A stretch of 64,000 nt of DNA from Alloalcanivorax marinus (lineage in GTDB: Bacteria > Pseudomonadota > Gammaproteobacteria > Pseudomonadales > Alcanivoracaceae), in NCBI RefSeq assembly GCF_016785095.1, contig NZ_JAEKJB010000008.1, forward strand, positions 248,001-312,000, in the 5' to 3' direction. The position numbers and the translations under genes were made by a program. The stretch's first letter is position 1. Each line of letters opens with the position of its first letter. Under the pieces are notes generated by a model. It did not search any database. It saw nothing but the letters and a program-made list of their open reading frames with translations, and was not told where the DNA came from. Positions 1-8,741 of this stretch are shown here, piece by piece.

Positions 1-182
1 CAAAGCGGCACACCGGCCGCCGCCACCACCAGCACCACCAACAGATAGCGAGACCGAGGCAGCCGCGCCAGCGGCCACCAGAGCAGCAGAAACAGCAACG
101 AGGCCAGCGTGCCCGGCGCCCAGGGGGAAAGACCGGCGCCCAGGCCCTGGGCCAGCAGGACGAGAAAGGATTCCGGATGCAT
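1..182 (-). CDS. pgpA: Phosphatidylglycerophosphatase A, N-terminal part (runs off the window)
   Basis: Only the first 60 codons are present. The ATG is at 182 and the frame stays open to base 1. The N-terminus carries the family motif GLSPWAPGT followed by a leucine-rich membrane segment, as in PgpA, the inner-membrane enzyme that dephosphorylates phosphatidylglycerophosphate to phosphatidylglycerol. The position after nusB and thiL on the same strand matches the usual nusB-thiL-pgpA order in gammaproteobacteria. A REP pair lies in the 178-bp gap between thiL and this gene. Confidence 0.88.
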   Translation of the reverse strand, partial: MHPESFLVLLAQGLGAGLSPWAPGTLASLLFLLLWWPLARLPRSRYLLVVLVVAAAGVPL

Positions 183-279
183 AGGGCGTTTCCTTGGTTG
201 GATTCCGTGCGGCTGTTGCAGGAGCGACTGGGCGGCAATCCGCTTTAGCCGCGATGGCCGCCGTAACGCTCCTCTCCTC

Positions 280-341
280 TGTAGGAGCGGCTTTAGCCGC
301 GATCAACCGGTGCGGCCATCGCGGCTAAAGCCGCTCCTACA
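280..341. repeat. REP-type inverted pair
   Basis: Two 24-bp arms (280-303 and 318-341) containing GTAGGAGCGGCTTTAGCCGC form a near-perfect inverted pair around a 14-bp spacer. The element lies between thiL and pgpA. A degenerate partial copy lies just upstream at about 218-255. Related copies occur at 23076, 28126 and 30638. The rest of the 183-360 gap shows no gene. Confidence 0.85.
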
Positions 342-360
342 CAACAATGCCGCGGCGTTC

Positions 361-1281
361 CTACGGGAAATGGCGCCAGCCGGGGGCGTCGGCGGGGCGC
401 TCGGCGCCGTCCGCGTCGCGCAGGCGCACCGGGCCGGGGCCGGTGACGCGGCCGATAGCATGGGTGCCCTCCGGCAAGGGCTCGTCGGCGGGCCAGGTGA
501 ACAGCAGACGGTAATCGTCGCCGCCGGACAACTGCAGCGCCAGGCGGTCGGCCAAATCCAGGGCGGCCAGCTCGTCGTTCACCGGCAGGGCCGCGGTGTC
601 GATCACCGCGCCCAGGCCGCCGCTGGCCTTGAGCATATGACCCAGATCCTGGAGCAGGCCGTCGGAGATGTCGATGCAGGCCCCGGCCCGACCGGCCAGC
701 CGCTGTCCCAAGGTGAGATCCAGATCCGGGGCGGCGAAATGGCGAGCGCTGGCGCTGTCCCGTTGGCCGGCTTGCCAGTGGCGCAGCCCCAGGCCTCCGA
801 GGCCGGGCACGCCGCCCACCGCCAGAAGCTGGCCAGGCAGCGCGCCGTCGCGGCGCAACACCCGGTCGGCGCGCACCGCGCCGGTGGCCTGGATCGCCAC
901 GCTCAGCGGGCCGCGGGTCATGTCGCCACCGACCAGGTCGATGCCGGCCCGGTCCGCCAGGGCGAACATCCCCCGGCTGAACTCCGCCAGCCAGGCTTCG
1001 TCCACCTCGGGCAGGGTCAACGACAACAGGAACCAGAGCGGGCGGGCACCCATGGCGTACAGGTCGGAAAGATTCACCGCCAGGCAGCGGTGGCCGGTCT
1101 CGAAGGGGGGCAGGTCGTCGGGAAAATGGCGGCCGGCGATGCTGGTATCCAGGGTCATCACCAGCTGTTCGCCGGCGGGCGGAGCCAGCAGGGCGGCGTC
1201 GTCGCCGGGCCCCAGCAGCACGCCCTCGCCGCCCGGGCCGGGGCGGCGAAAGTATCGTTCGATCAGGGAGAATTCATCCAT
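361..1281 (-). CDS. thiL: Thiamine-monophosphate kinase
   Basis: This 306-residue protein phosphorylates thiamine monophosphate to thiamine pyrophosphate, the last step of the cofactor pathway. It starts MDEFSLIERYF, typical of ThiL, and carries the Mg/ATP motif GPGDDAAL near residue 25, the NLSDLYAMGA segment near residue 70 and a GGD motif in the middle. Length and domain order (AIRS-like N and C domains) match the family. The frame is open for 55 codons upstream, but that stretch overlaps nusB and lacks family similarity, so the ATG at 1281 was chosen. It lies 19 bp after nusB in the same operon. Confidence 0.95.
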   Translation of the reverse strand: MDEFSLIERYFRRPGPGGEGVLLGPGDDAALLAPPAGEQLVMTLDTSIAGRHFPDDLPPFETGHRCLAVNLSDLYAMGARPLWFLLSLTLPEVDEAWLAEFSRGMFALADRAGIDLVGGDMTRGPLSVAIQATGAVRADRVLRRDGALPGQLLAVGGVPGLGGLGLRHWQAGQRDSASARHFAAPDLDLTLGQRLAGRAGACIDISDGLLQDLGHMLKASGGLGAVIDTAALPVNDELAALDLADRLALQLSGGDDYRLLFTWPADEPLPEGTHAIGRVTGPGPVRLRDADGAERPADAPGWRHFP

Positions 1282-1300
1282 GGCCCGCCTCCCGGTCGGT

Positions 1301-1801
1301 TCAGGCGTCGCCGCCCTCTTGGCCGTCGTTGTCCGCCTGGCCATCGTTGCCCGGCTCGCGGCGACGGTGGGCGGTTTCCGCCGAGCGCAGCCGCCGCGCC
1401 AGCTTGTCGAGCACGCCATTGACGTATTTGAAGGAGTCCTCGGCACCGAACACCTTGGCCAGTTCGATGCCCTCGTTGATCACCACCCGGTAGGGTACGT
1501 CCAGACGCTCCTTGAGCTCGAAGGCACCGATCCGAAGCAACGCTTTCTCCACCTGGGACAACTCCTCCACCCGGCGGTCCAGGAAGGGCCGCAACGCCTC
1601 ATCCAGCTCGCCGACCCGAGCCGGCACGCCGTGCAGCAGATCATGGAAATAGGTTCGATCCACCTTTTCCATGTCGTTGCTGGCCAGGAACTGCGCCTCG
1701 ATGTCGCTCAGCGCGCTGCCGGCCAGTTGCCACTGGTAGAGCGCCTGCAGAGCGTAACGGCGAGCCTTGCGGCGCGCGCTGGGGGAAGACGGAACGGTCA
1801 T
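1301..1801 (-). CDS. nusB: Transcription antitermination factor NusB
   Basis: This 166-residue NusB binds boxA RNA with NusE during rRNA antitermination. The sequence shows the basic [16 protein letters not shown] start and the [14 protein letters not shown]...[10 protein letters not shown] ending typical of the family. The ATG at 1801 overlaps the ribH stop in a TGATG junction, which indicates translational coupling. A TTG one codon upstream is also possible. It is cotranscribed with ribH and thiL. Confidence 0.95.
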   Translation of the reverse strand: MTVPSSPSARRKARRYALQALYQWQLAGSALSDIEAQFLASNDMEKVDRTYFHDLLHGVPARVGELDEALRPFLDRRVEELSQVEKALLRIGAFELKERLDVPYRVVINEGIELAKVFGAEDSFKYVNGVLDKLARRLRSAETAHRRREPGNDGQADNDGQEGGDA

Positions 1802-2271
1802 CAAAGCGCCTTGAGCAGGGAAACCATTTCCAGAGCGGACAGGGCCGCCTCGGCGCCTTTGTTGCCGGCTTTGGTGCCGCTGCGCTCGATGGCTTGCTCG
1901 ATGCTGTCCACGGTCAGTACACCGAACGCCACCGGCACGCCGGATTCGTTCTGCACCGCTGCCAGGCCCTTGGCCGCTTCACCGGCCACGTACTCGAAGT
2001 GAGCGGTGCCGCCACGGATCACCGCGCCCAGCGCCACCACCGCGTCATAGTCGCGTTTGGCGAGCAGGTTCTTGACCGCCACCGGCAGTTCCCAGGCGCC
2101 GGGTACGCGGATGATCTCGATGTCGTCGCGGCTCACGCCATGACGAACCAGGGCGTCCACCGCGCCGGCGAGCAGGGCTTCCACCACGAAGCTGTTGAAA
2201 CGGGTCACCACCAGGGCGTAGCGGCCACCCACGTTGTTCAGAGTGCCTTCGAAGGTCTTGATGTCGTGCAT
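1801..2271 (-). CDS. ribH: 6,7-dimethyl-8-ribityllumazine synthase
   Basis: This 156-residue lumazine synthase condenses 5-amino-6-ribitylamino-uracil with 3,4-dihydroxy-2-butanone 4-phosphate, the penultimate riboflavin step. The motifs [36 protein letters not shown] and FGVLT are all in order and the length is standard. It lies between ribBX and nusB on the same strand. The 140-bp gap to ribBX contains an inverted repeat at 2348-2410. Confidence 0.96.
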   Translation of the reverse strand: MHDIKTFEGTLNNVGGRYALVVTRFNSFVVEALLAGAVDALVRHGVSRDDIEIIRVPGAWELPVAVKNLLAKRDYDAVVALGAVIRGGTAHFEYVAGEAAKGLAAVQNESGVPVAFGVLTVDSIEQAIERSGTKAGNKGAEAALSALEMVSLLKAL

Positions 2272-2347
2272 GTTTCCGTCCTTCTGGCCGATCGCTATTG
2301 GCAGGGGCCAATGTTTACGGCGTTTTTAGAGGGAAGCCGGACGCTCG

Positions 2348-2410
2348 ACGCTGGACGCCTGACGCTTTCCGGGAAGCAGCGTCTCGCGTCCGGCGTCAAG
2401 CGTCCAGCGT
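2348..2410. repeat. Inverted repeat between ribBX and ribH
   Basis: Arms at 2348-2365 (ACGCTGGACGCCTGACGC) and 2393-2410 match as inverted copies at 17 of 18 positions around a 27-base loop. The arms are built of repeated GACGC-type units. There is no T-run, so it does not look like a simple terminator. It may be a short interspersed repeat or an mRNA stabiliser or processing hairpin within the rib operon. Confidence 0.7.
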
Positions 2411-2411
2411 T

Positions 2412-3521
2412 TTAGCCGTCCGCTTCCACGTATTCGACGATCTCCAGACCGAAGCCGGAGAGCGCGTTGAAGCGCATCGGCGAGCTGAGCAGGCGCATCT
2501 TGCGCACGCCCAGCGCCTTGAGAATCTGTGAGCCGGTGCCAATGTTGCGATAGGCCCGGGACTCGCCCTTGGGTTGCGGGGTGGCGCCTTCAAAGAAGGC
2601 GCGCAGCCGGTTGAGGCTGGGCTCGGAATCCTCGTCCTGCCCGAGGATGATCACCACCCCGGCTTCCGCTTCCGACAGCGCTTCCAGCACCCGGTGCATG
2701 TTCCAGCCGGTGCGGCCATCCAGTTTGGCGCTCATCAGGTCGCGCAGCGGGTCCACCTGGTGCACGCGCACCACCACTTCCTTGTCCTCGTGGATCTCGC
2801 CCTTCACCAGGGCCACGTGCAGGTGGCCATCCACGGTATCGTTGAAGGCCACCAGCCGGAACTGGCCGTACCAGGTATCCAGCGGGTGCTCGGAAACCTG
2901 CTCGATGGTTTGCTCGTTGAGGGCCCGGTACTGAATCAGGTCGGCGATGGTGCCGATCTTGATGCCGTGCTCCTTGGCGAAGGTTTCCAGGTCCGGGCGA
3001 CGGGCCATGGAGCCGTCCTGGTTCATCACCTCGCAAATCACCCCGGCGGGCTCGCAGCCGGCCATGGAAGCCAGGTCGCAGGCCGCCTCGGTATGACCGG
3101 CGCGGCGCAGCACGCCACCGGGTTCGGCCATCAGCGGAAAGATGTGGCCGGGCTGCACGATGTCGGAGGCCTTGGCGTCCGGCGCCACCGCGGCCTGCAC
3201 GGTGCGCGCCCGGTCGGCGGCGGAAATGCCGGTGGAAACCCCTTCGCGGGCCTCGATGGAGACCGTGAACTTGGTGCCGAAGCCGCTGCCGTTGGCACTG
3301 ACCATGAGCGGCAGGTCGAGCTGTTCGCAGCGTTCCTTGGACATCGGCATGCAGATCAGGCCACAGGCGTAACGGGCCATGAAATTGATGGCGTCCGGGG
3401 TGACGTGCTCGGCGGCCATCACCAGGTCGCCTTCGTTTTCCCGATCCTCGTCATCCATCAGGATCACCATCTTGCCCTGACGAATGTCCTCGATCAGTTC
3501 CTCGATACTGTTCAACTGCAT
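2412..3521 (-). CDS. ribB: 3,4-dihydroxy-2-butanone 4-phosphate synthase with degenerate GTP cyclohydrolase II-like domain (RibBX type)
   Basis: 369 residues. The N-terminal ~200 residues are a complete DHBP synthase, with the acidic [11 protein letters not shown] loop, [20 protein letters not shown] and [11 protein letters not shown] motifs; this domain makes 3,4-dihydroxy-2-butanone 4-phosphate from ribulose 5-phosphate. The C-terminal ~165 residues align with GTP cyclohydrolase II, but the zinc-binding CLTGD and RCDCG segments are absent: the corresponding stretch reads [19 protein letters not shown] cyclohydrolase II activity is therefore not expected from this domain. Such divergent proteins are known in Proteobacteria as RibBX. 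It lies 9 bp after ribE on the same strand. Confidence 0.93.
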   Translation of the reverse strand: MQLNSIEELIEDIRQGKMVILMDDEDRENEGDLVMAAEHVTPDAINFMARYACGLICMPMSKERCEQLDLPLMVSANGSGFGTKFTVSIEAREGVSTGISAADRARTVQAAVAPDAKASDIVQPGHIFPLMAEPGGVLRRAGHTEAACDLASMAGCEPAGVICEVMNQDGSMARRPDLETFAKEHGIKIGTIADLIQYRALNEQTIEQVSEHPLDTWYGQFRLVAFNDTVDGHLHVALVKGEIHEDKEVVVRVHQVDPLRDLMSAKLDGRTGWNMHRVLEALSEAEAGVVIILGQDEDSEPSLNRLRAFFEGATPQPKGESRAYRNIGTGSQILKALGVRKMRLLSSPMRFNALSGFGLEIVEYVEADG

Positions 3522-3530
3522 AAGTCCGCC

Positions 3531-4193
3531 TTATTTCAGAAACCCGTGCTCGGCCAGAAAGGCCGTGGAAATGCCCTGGGAGCCGGGTTGGGCGGCGCGC
3601 TCGCCGAGCAGCAGCCGCTCCAGGTAGCGCGCAATGATATCAACTTCCAGGTTCACTGGCGTCCCCACCGCCCAATCCTGGATGGTGGTGACCTCCTGCG
3701 TGTGGGGAATGATGTTCAGGGAGAACACCGCGCCGTCCACGCTGTTCACCGTCAGGCTGATACCGTCCACGGTGATCGAGCCCTTCTGGGCGATGTAGCG
3801 GGCCAGCTCCGCCGGCGCCTCGATGTCGATGCGCACCGAGCGCGCGTCCGGGGTCATCGCCTTGACCGTGCCCAGCCCGTCCACGTGGCCGCTGACCAGG
3901 TGGCCGCCCATGCGCGTGGAGGGCGTCATCGCCTTCTCCAGGTTCACCCGGCTGCCGACCTTGATTTGCTTCAGGGAGGTCAGCGACAGGGTCTCGCCGG
4001 ACACATCGGCGCTGAAGGCGTCGCCGCCGTCCAGGGCGGTGACCGTCAGGCAAACGCCGTTGACGGCGATCGAATCGCCCAGTTTGACGTCGCCGAAATC
4101 CAGTTCGGCGCTCTGGATGCGCAGCGTCACGTCCCCGTTGGCGGGGGTCAGCGCCGCCACCCGTCCCTGGGCTTCAATGATGCCTGTAAACAT
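3531..4193 (-). CDS. ribE: Riboflavin synthase alpha chain
   Basis: This 220-residue enzyme dismutates two lumazine molecules to riboflavin. It shows the two homologous barrels: MFTGIIEAQG at residue 1 and GGHLVSGHVDG around residue 95, with NGVCLTV and DGISLTVN as the paired strand motifs. The ATG at 4193 places the conserved MFTGI at the very start; the 33 codons upstream that are in frame show no family similarity. It is the first gene of the rib-nusB-thiL-pgpA run. I see no FMN riboswitch in its leader. Confidence 0.96.
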   Translation of the reverse strand: MFTGIIEAQGRVAALTPANGDVTLRIQSAELDFGDVKLGDSIAVNGVCLTVTALDGGDAFSADVSGETLSLTSLKQIKVGSRVNLEKAMTPSTRMGGHLVSGHVDGLGTVKAMTPDARSVRIDIEAPAELARYIAQKGSITVDGISLTVNSVDGAVFSLNIIPHTQEVTTIQDWAVGTPVNLEVDIIARYLERLLLGERAAQPGSQGISTAFLAEHGFLK

Positions 4194-4289
4194 GACTGTA
4201 CCTCTGTGCCGGATGCGGACGCCGGTGAAGACCGGCCGAACGTGCGGGAGAACCGCCGGGCGCGCGGAAATATGCAGGAGGAGCGCAAT

Positions 4290-4327
4290 CATAAACGCCC
4301 CGGGGGATTCAGTCCAAACCCGGGGCG
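4290..4327 (-). terminator. Probable intrinsic terminator after the autotransporter gene
   Basis: A perfect 9-bp stem (CGCCCCGGG / CCCGGGGCG, 4296-4327) is followed on the minus strand by TTTATGATT. It lies 35 bp beyond the autotransporter stop and separates that gene from ribE. The U-tract is weak, so termination may be partial. Confidence 0.6.
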
Positions 4328-4361
4328 AGGAAGGCGACGGCGAGAGAAGGGAGGGGAAGGG

Positions 4362-6815
4362 TTACCAGGTAAGACGGCCGCTGATCAGCGCCCCCTGGCT
4401 GTGGTGCTCGCCACCCAGACGGCCTTGATAACCGGCCCACAGGGACAGAGCCGGATTCACCGCCAGCCCCACGCCCAGATGCGGGGCCAGCTGCAGGCGG
4501 TCACGTTCGGCTCCGGCCACCCGGAAGGCACCCCCGGCCCCGACGAAGGCGGCATCCTGCTCGGCACGGGCGTCACCGAAGCCACGCTCCAGGGCCAGCC
4601 CGGCGTGCAGACTCAGGCGCCGGCGCCCGAGCTGGAAGTAACGGGCGCCGTCGACCCCCACGGCGGCTTCCCCCACGCCCAGGGTGGTGTCGTCCACGGC
4701 CAGCCCCAGCGCTCCGGCTCCGGTTTCAGTGAAGGCGTCCCGCTCCAGCCGGGTCCAGGCCAGGCGACCATAGGGCCGCAACACAAGGTCGCCCTGGATC
4801 AGATCGACGCCGGCTTCCAGATCCACACGCAGGCTGCGCAGGTCGCTGTCGGACTCGGCGAGTACCCCGGCACCGATGGTGCGAGTGTGATCCACCCGGG
4901 CGCGGCCGTAGTTGAGGTCGCCCCGCGCGTAGAGCCCATCGTTCCCCTGCCAGCGTCCGTAAAGGCCGGCGAACCATGCCTTCAGGTCACCATCTGCGTC
5001 CCGGTTATCATAGTGAAACTCGCCCTGCCCGCGCCCGACGGCGGCGCCCAGCAGCCAGGCACCCCGGCGCCCGTCCAGGCCCACGGCCAGTTGCTCGCCC
5101 CGGAAAGTGTAGGCGGCATTGCCGGTGGGGAAATCACTGTCCTCCTGGTAACGGGAGGAACGCGCCTGCACCCAGACGCCGCCGTGCTCGTCACCACCGT
5201 CGGCGGCCGCGCGGTTCGGCGTCAGCCCGGTGGGGGTTACGGCGCGCTCGCCGCCACTACCGGGTGCCGCCAGCGCCTGCAACCCCCGTTGCAGGCGCTC
5301 GTTCAGCGTGGCCCGCGAGCCGCCGTCCAGGGCACCGCCACGCTGACGCAGGGCATCCGCGAACTGACGCTGCAACGCCACCGCCACCGTGGGGCCGGCC
5401 AGCAGGCTGTCACCACCAAGCGCCGCGAACGCCGCCGCTACCCGGGCTCCGCTGAGCTGCAGCAAATACTGTTGCGCGGCCTCGCCGGTGGGCAGGGTTT
5501 CCGCGTAGGCCGCCAGCGCCCGCTGGTTGTCGGTCTCCGCCAGGCTGGCAAAGCGCACGTTGTTGCGCGCCAGCAGCAGGCTCACATCATGGCTGTCGTA
5601 CACCAGGGACGGATCAAGAAAGGCGAAGTCCGAGGAGACGTCGTCGAACTGGCCGACAATACCCCCATCGGCGTGGAGAAAGGTGTACTGGCTGAGTGGT
5701 CGATAGCCGCCATCGGCGCCGACATGGACCACCGAACCGGCCAGGCTGGCCTGGCCGGTCACCTCGACGCGGTCACCATCCCCACCGGACGGGTCCACTT
5801 CCACCGCCAGGGTGGCGCCGCTGTTCAGGGTCAGGTCGCCGTCCACGGCCAGGGTACCGATGGAGTTACCCGCCGCCAGGGTACCGCCGGCTTCCACCTC
5901 GGTGGCGCCGACCCGGCCGCTACCGCCCAGGGTGGCGCCGTCGGCCACGGTCATGGCACTGCTTCGCCAATCACCGTTTACCGCCAGGCCACCCTGGCCG
6001 ATCCGCGTGGCGCCGGTGAAAGCGGTGCCGTCCCCGCCGAGCGTCAACCAGCCGGTGCCGGTTTTGCGGAACGCACCAGTGCCCGCGAACCCGTTGCTCA
6101 GCATGGCATCGTCGGCCTGGCCACCGTACAGCTCACCGGCATTATCGGTGACCCGATCCGCCCCTTGCCGCACCAACCCGTCGCCACCGGCGCCACCATG
6201 CCCGCCGTGATCAAACGGCCGGGCCAGCACCCGGTCGAGCCCCAGGGCCGCCAGCGGCGTGTTGGTCACGTCGTTCATCTCGATGTTGTAGAGATACGCC
6301 GTCTGTGTGATCGACAGGTAATCGCTGCCGCCACGGTTCGTGGCATAGGCGCTGATACGACCGCCGGCGAAGGCACCGTTTATCTTGTTGGCGATGTCCG
6401 GCAAAGTATCGGTGGCGCTGATCGTGATGGTTTTCGTTACACCACCAATAGTGATACTGAAGCTGTCACCGGCGGCGATACCTCTCTGGCCGGCCAGCGA
6501 TGCCGCTCCGTCCAAGCCGAAGACGGCGGTGTCCGCGGCATCGTAATAGCCATCCAGTGCATGTCCCTGACCACCCGCGCCCCCTTCATACTCGGTGCCG
6601 GCGCCGATGGACAGCGACGCATCGGCGTTGATCATCGCGCCGCCGCCCTCGCCCCCAGCGCCGCCGCGCACGCCATCTGAACCGCTGCCACCGGCGCCCG
6701 GCGTACCGGACACCGCCGACGCCATCGCCGGCAACAGCACCATGGAAAAACACAACCCGATGTATTTTTTTTGAATAAAAGCAGCCCCCCAAGGGCCGGA
6801 AGGAGAACAGGACAT
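4362..6815 (-). CDS. Autotransporter (type V secretion) with glycine-rich passenger
   Basis: 817 residues. Residues 1-34 form a long signal peptide with basic and hydrophobic parts ending in MASA. A glycine-rich passenger follows (about 36-90), then a segment at 117-171 that resembles the hook-IN motif of flagellin and FliD proteins, then a beta-helix autotransporter-associated repeat (KTGTGWLTLGG, then GGLAVNG, around residues 250-300). The last ~280 residues look like the outer-membrane beta-barrel, with alternating aromatic strands and ending SGRLTW (final residue Trp rather than the commoner Phe). The passenger has no recognisable enzyme domain, so an adhesin or structural role is inferred. 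It is divergent from an AraC-type regulator. Confidence 0.85.
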   Translation of the reverse strand: MSCSPSGPWGAAFIQKKYIGLCFSMVLLPAMASAVSGTPGAGGSGSDGVRGGAGGEGGGAMINADASLSIGAGTEYEGGAGGQGHALDGYYDAADTAVFGLDGAASLAGQRGIAAGDSFSITIGGVTKTITISATDTLPDIANKINGAFAGGRISAYATNRGGSDYLSITQTAYLYNIEMNDVTNTPLAALGLDRVLARPFDHGGHGGAGGDGLVRQGADRVTDNAGELYGGQADDAMLSNGFAGTGAFRKTGTGWLTLGGDGTAFTGATRIGQGGLAVNGDWRSSAMTVADGATLGGSGRVGATEVEAGGTLAAGNSIGTLAVDGDLTLNSGATLAVEVDPSGGDGDRVEVTGQASLAGSVVHVGADGGYRPLSQYTFLHADGGIVGQFDDVSSDFAFLDPSLVYDSHDVSLLLARNNVRFASLAETDNQRALAAYAETLPTGEAAQQYLLQLSGARVAAAFAALGGDSLLAGPTVAVALQRQFADALRQRGGALDGGSRATLNERLQRGLQALAAPGSGGERAVTPTGLTPNRAAADGGDEHGGVWVQARSSRYQEDSDFPTGNAAYTFRGEQLAVGLDGRRGAWLLGAAVGRGQGEFHYDNRDADGDLKAWFAGLYGRWQGNDGLYARGDLNYGRARVDHTRTIGAGVLAESDSDLRSLRVDLEAGVDLIQGDLVLRPYGRLAWTRLERDAFTETGAGALGLAVDDTTLGVGEAAVGVDGARYFQLGRRRLSLHAGLALERGFGDARAEQDAAFVGAGGAFRVAGAERDRLQLAPHLGVGLAVNPALSLWAGYQGRLGGEHHSQGALISGRLTW

Positions 6816-6960
6816 CGCACCCTCGATTCGGTATTTTTATCAACGATGGTGCAGAAAAATAGCAAGGCGCCGGTCGCCTCACCACGGCGTCGTTTTATGA
6901 ATTTCGTGAAAGTTATCATTCAAAAAAGACAACAGGGATGATCTAAAAGGGGGGCCCGGA

Positions 6961-7911
6961 GTGAGCGGAAAAAACAACCAGACGGACACTGTCCATGAGC
7001 TGGAAATGGGTGGAGGGGAGCGCTTCGAGCTGCCTGGCGTGCGGGGAAGAATGGAACGGCTGGAACTGGCCAGCGGCCTGGTGTTGTACCGGGTTGATTA
7101 TCGGGCAGGAGAGGATTGCGCACTGCAATTGGATCGCCCCACCTTTCAGCAGCCCTGGATCGGTAGCATTTTCCATATTCAGGGCCAGTCCGGCATGGCG
7201 CTCCCCGACGGCAGCCAACACAAGGTGACGCCCGAGCGCGCCCTGCTGGTGCGCACCGACATTAGCGGCACCTGCTTTCACCTGAGTCGGGGCGAACAGG
7301 TCCGACACATTGGCGTGGCCTGTACCCTGGATGTACTGCGCGAGCACCTGGGCGGCGAGCTGCCGGCCACCCTGGCGCCGTTTCTCGGCGACTATGGTGA
7401 CAAGGTGGCGGTGCGCGCCCTGCATCCTAGCGGTCGCCTTCGGCAGCTCGCCACCAGCTTGTTCGCGGTGCACGCCCAGGGCCTGTGTCGCGGCATGAAG
7501 ATGGAGGGCGCGGCTTTGTTGTTCCTGTCCGAAATTCTGGAAAATTATTGCGACAGCACGACGTCGGAGGAACTGCCCGCCTGGGAGGAGCAGGCCTTCC
7601 GGGAAATCCGCGAATCCATTCTCGACGACCCGGGCGCCCCGTTGTCGATTCCCACCCTGGCTGACCGCGCCGGCCTGTCCGAAAGCCGTCTCAATCAGTT
7701 ATTTCAGCATCGGGAACGACGCTCCTGCGCGGAGTTCATTCGCGGTGAACGCCTGGACCTGGCCCAGAGACTGCTGGAAACCGGCGAAGCACCGGTCAAG
7801 GTGGTGGCGGCGCGGGTGGGCTACGGGCACGTCAGCAATTTCTCGCGCGCCTACCGCGCCCGCTTCGGCGAACCGCCGGCCCGCACCCTGCGCCGGGCCC
7901 TGACACGCTGA
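6961..7911 (+). CDS. AraC-family transcriptional regulator
   Basis: 316 residues starting at GTG 6961, behind a G-rich ribosome-binding sequence. The C-terminal ~100 residues carry the two helix-turn-helix motifs of the AraC/XylS family (IPTLADRAGLSESRLNQLF and VVAARVGYGHVSNFSRAYRARFG). The N-terminal half is a sensor of the PchR/OruR-like type with no clear ligand motif. It is divergent from the autotransporter gene, with a 145-bp AT-rich gap, so it may regulate that gene; it is also upstream of the catabolic MarR gene on the same strand. Target and ligand cannot be read from sequence. Confidence 0.88.
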   Translation: MSGKNNQTDTVHELEMGGGERFELPGVRGRMERLELASGLVLYRVDYRAGEDCALQLDRPTFQQPWIGSIFHIQGQSGMALPDGSQHKVTPERALLVRTDISGTCFHLSRGEQVRHIGVACTLDVLREHLGGELPATLAPFLGDYGDKVAVRALHPSGRLRQLATSLFAVHAQGLCRGMKMEGAALLFLSEILENYCDSTTSEELPAWEEQAFREIRESILDDPGAPLSIPTLADRAGLSESRLNQLFQHRERRSCAEFIRGERLDLAQRLLETGEAPVKVVAARVGYGHVSNFSRAYRARFGEPPARTLRRALTR

Positions 7912-8046
7912 GCCCGACACCGGTTCGACGGGAACAGGAAAAACATGCACTATTTGCCTGCCTCGAACCCGACACTCCCATCAACCGTGTCCCCCCGGCC
8001 GGCGCCCGCGCGACGCCGGCCCCGATCATTGGAGGAAACAGGGGTA

Positions 8047-8550
8047 ATGAAGAAGCAAGACAAAGGGCCCATCAACCCATTGCCGCTGGACTCGGAAACC
8101 ATGCCGCTATGGAGCCGGGCCGGCTTTCTGATCCGACGCCTCAATCAGATTCACTATGCGCTGTTCCTCAGCGAATGCGAGGAGTTCGATCTGACACCGG
8201 TTCAGTACGGCATTCTCACCGAGCTGCGGGAACACCCGGACATCGACCAGATCTCCCTCGCCCAGGAAGTGGGCATCGACCGCAGCAACGCGGCGGACAT
8301 TCTGCGCCGCCTGGAAAAGCGCGGACTGGTGAGCCGCCACCCCAGCAAGCGCGACCGTCGCATGAAGCTGAGCCGGCTCACCCCGGACGGCGAGCGGGTC
8401 ACCAAGGAGATGTACGACAGCATGCGCCAGGCACAGGAAAAGCTGCTTGCGCCGCTGCCCCCTGAAGATCAGAACGCCTTCATCATGATGCTGATGCGGC
8501 TGGTCAGCGCCAATAACCACCTTGGGCGTGCCGTTTTTCATCCCACCTGA
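8047..8550 (+). CDS. MarR-family repressor of the pyridine-type catabolic island (NicR/PicR-like)
   Basis: 167 residues; the ATG at 8047 has a good GGAGG site upstream at 8031-8035. The winged helix is clear: LTPVQYGILTELREHPDIDQISLAQEVGIDR..ADILRRLEKRGLVSR, then the wing SKRDRRMKL. Family members NicR and PicR repress nicotinate and picolinate genes and respond to pathway intermediates. Directly downstream come maleamate-pathway genes, and four TCAG-N4-CT elements lie at promoters of the island, so repression of these operons is inferred. No such element is visible before this gene itself. Confidence 0.85.
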   Translation: MKKQDKGPINPLPLDSETMPLWSRAGFLIRRLNQIHYALFLSECEEFDLTPVQYGILTELREHPDIDQISLAQEVGIDRSNAADILRRLEKRGLVSRHPSKRDRRMKLSRLTPDGERVTKEMYDSMRQAQEKLLAPLPPEDQNAFIMMLMRLVSANNHLGRAVFHPT

Positions 8551-8596
8551 CCCCCCTCCCGATGAACCCTTGGCATCCGGGATTACCGCCATTTGG

Positions 8597-8608
8597 GAAG
8601 CACACTGA
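8597..8608 (-). promoter_or_regulatory. Putative PicR/MarR operator O1
   Basis: Read on the minus strand the site is TCAGTGTGCTTC, fitting TCAG-N4-CTNN. On the plus strand it is followed two bases later by TATATT (8610-8615), a possible -10 box, the same geometry as the other three sites. It lies 47 bp after the MarR stop and upstream of the nicD-type operon. Confidence 0.5.
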
Positions 8609-8697
8609 CTATATTATTTTGGCGACACGGACCGGATGCGATATTTTTTCACATTAAAAACAAAGGCTTAGGAAACACCTCTTCGGCGAGACCCTCC

Positions 8698-8727
8698 TTG
8701 AAATTAGGAAGTATACTGATATATATT
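8698..8727 (+). promoter_or_regulatory. Promoter with embedded operator O2 for the nicD-nicE-nicF-picC operon
   Basis: A -35-like TTGAAA (8698-8703) and a -10-like TATATT (8722-8727) enclose the 16-mer TAGGAAGTATACTGAT (8705-8720), whose minus strand contains TCAGTATACTTC. The identical 16-mer occurs upstream of the oxygenase operon at 15126. A repressor bound between the -35 and -10 boxes would block RNA polymerase. Confidence 0.7.
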
Positions 8728-8741
8728 CCAGTGACTTCCAT

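Noticed and set aside
4194..4361. Possible FMN riboswitch before ribE
   Set aside because: A short stretch resembles CCGGCGGT, but the conserved GGGGCAGGGTG-type and final CCGACGGT/AGTCCGGATG blocks of the RFN element are absent. The hairpin at 4296-4327 is better explained as a terminator.
2574..6680. A very long open frame (over 1300 codons) on the plus strand opposite ribBX, ribE and the autotransporter gene
   Set aside because: It is antisense to three well-supported genes, has no recognisable domain, is rich in His, Gln, Gly and Ala, and is the expected by-product of GC-rich codon bias.
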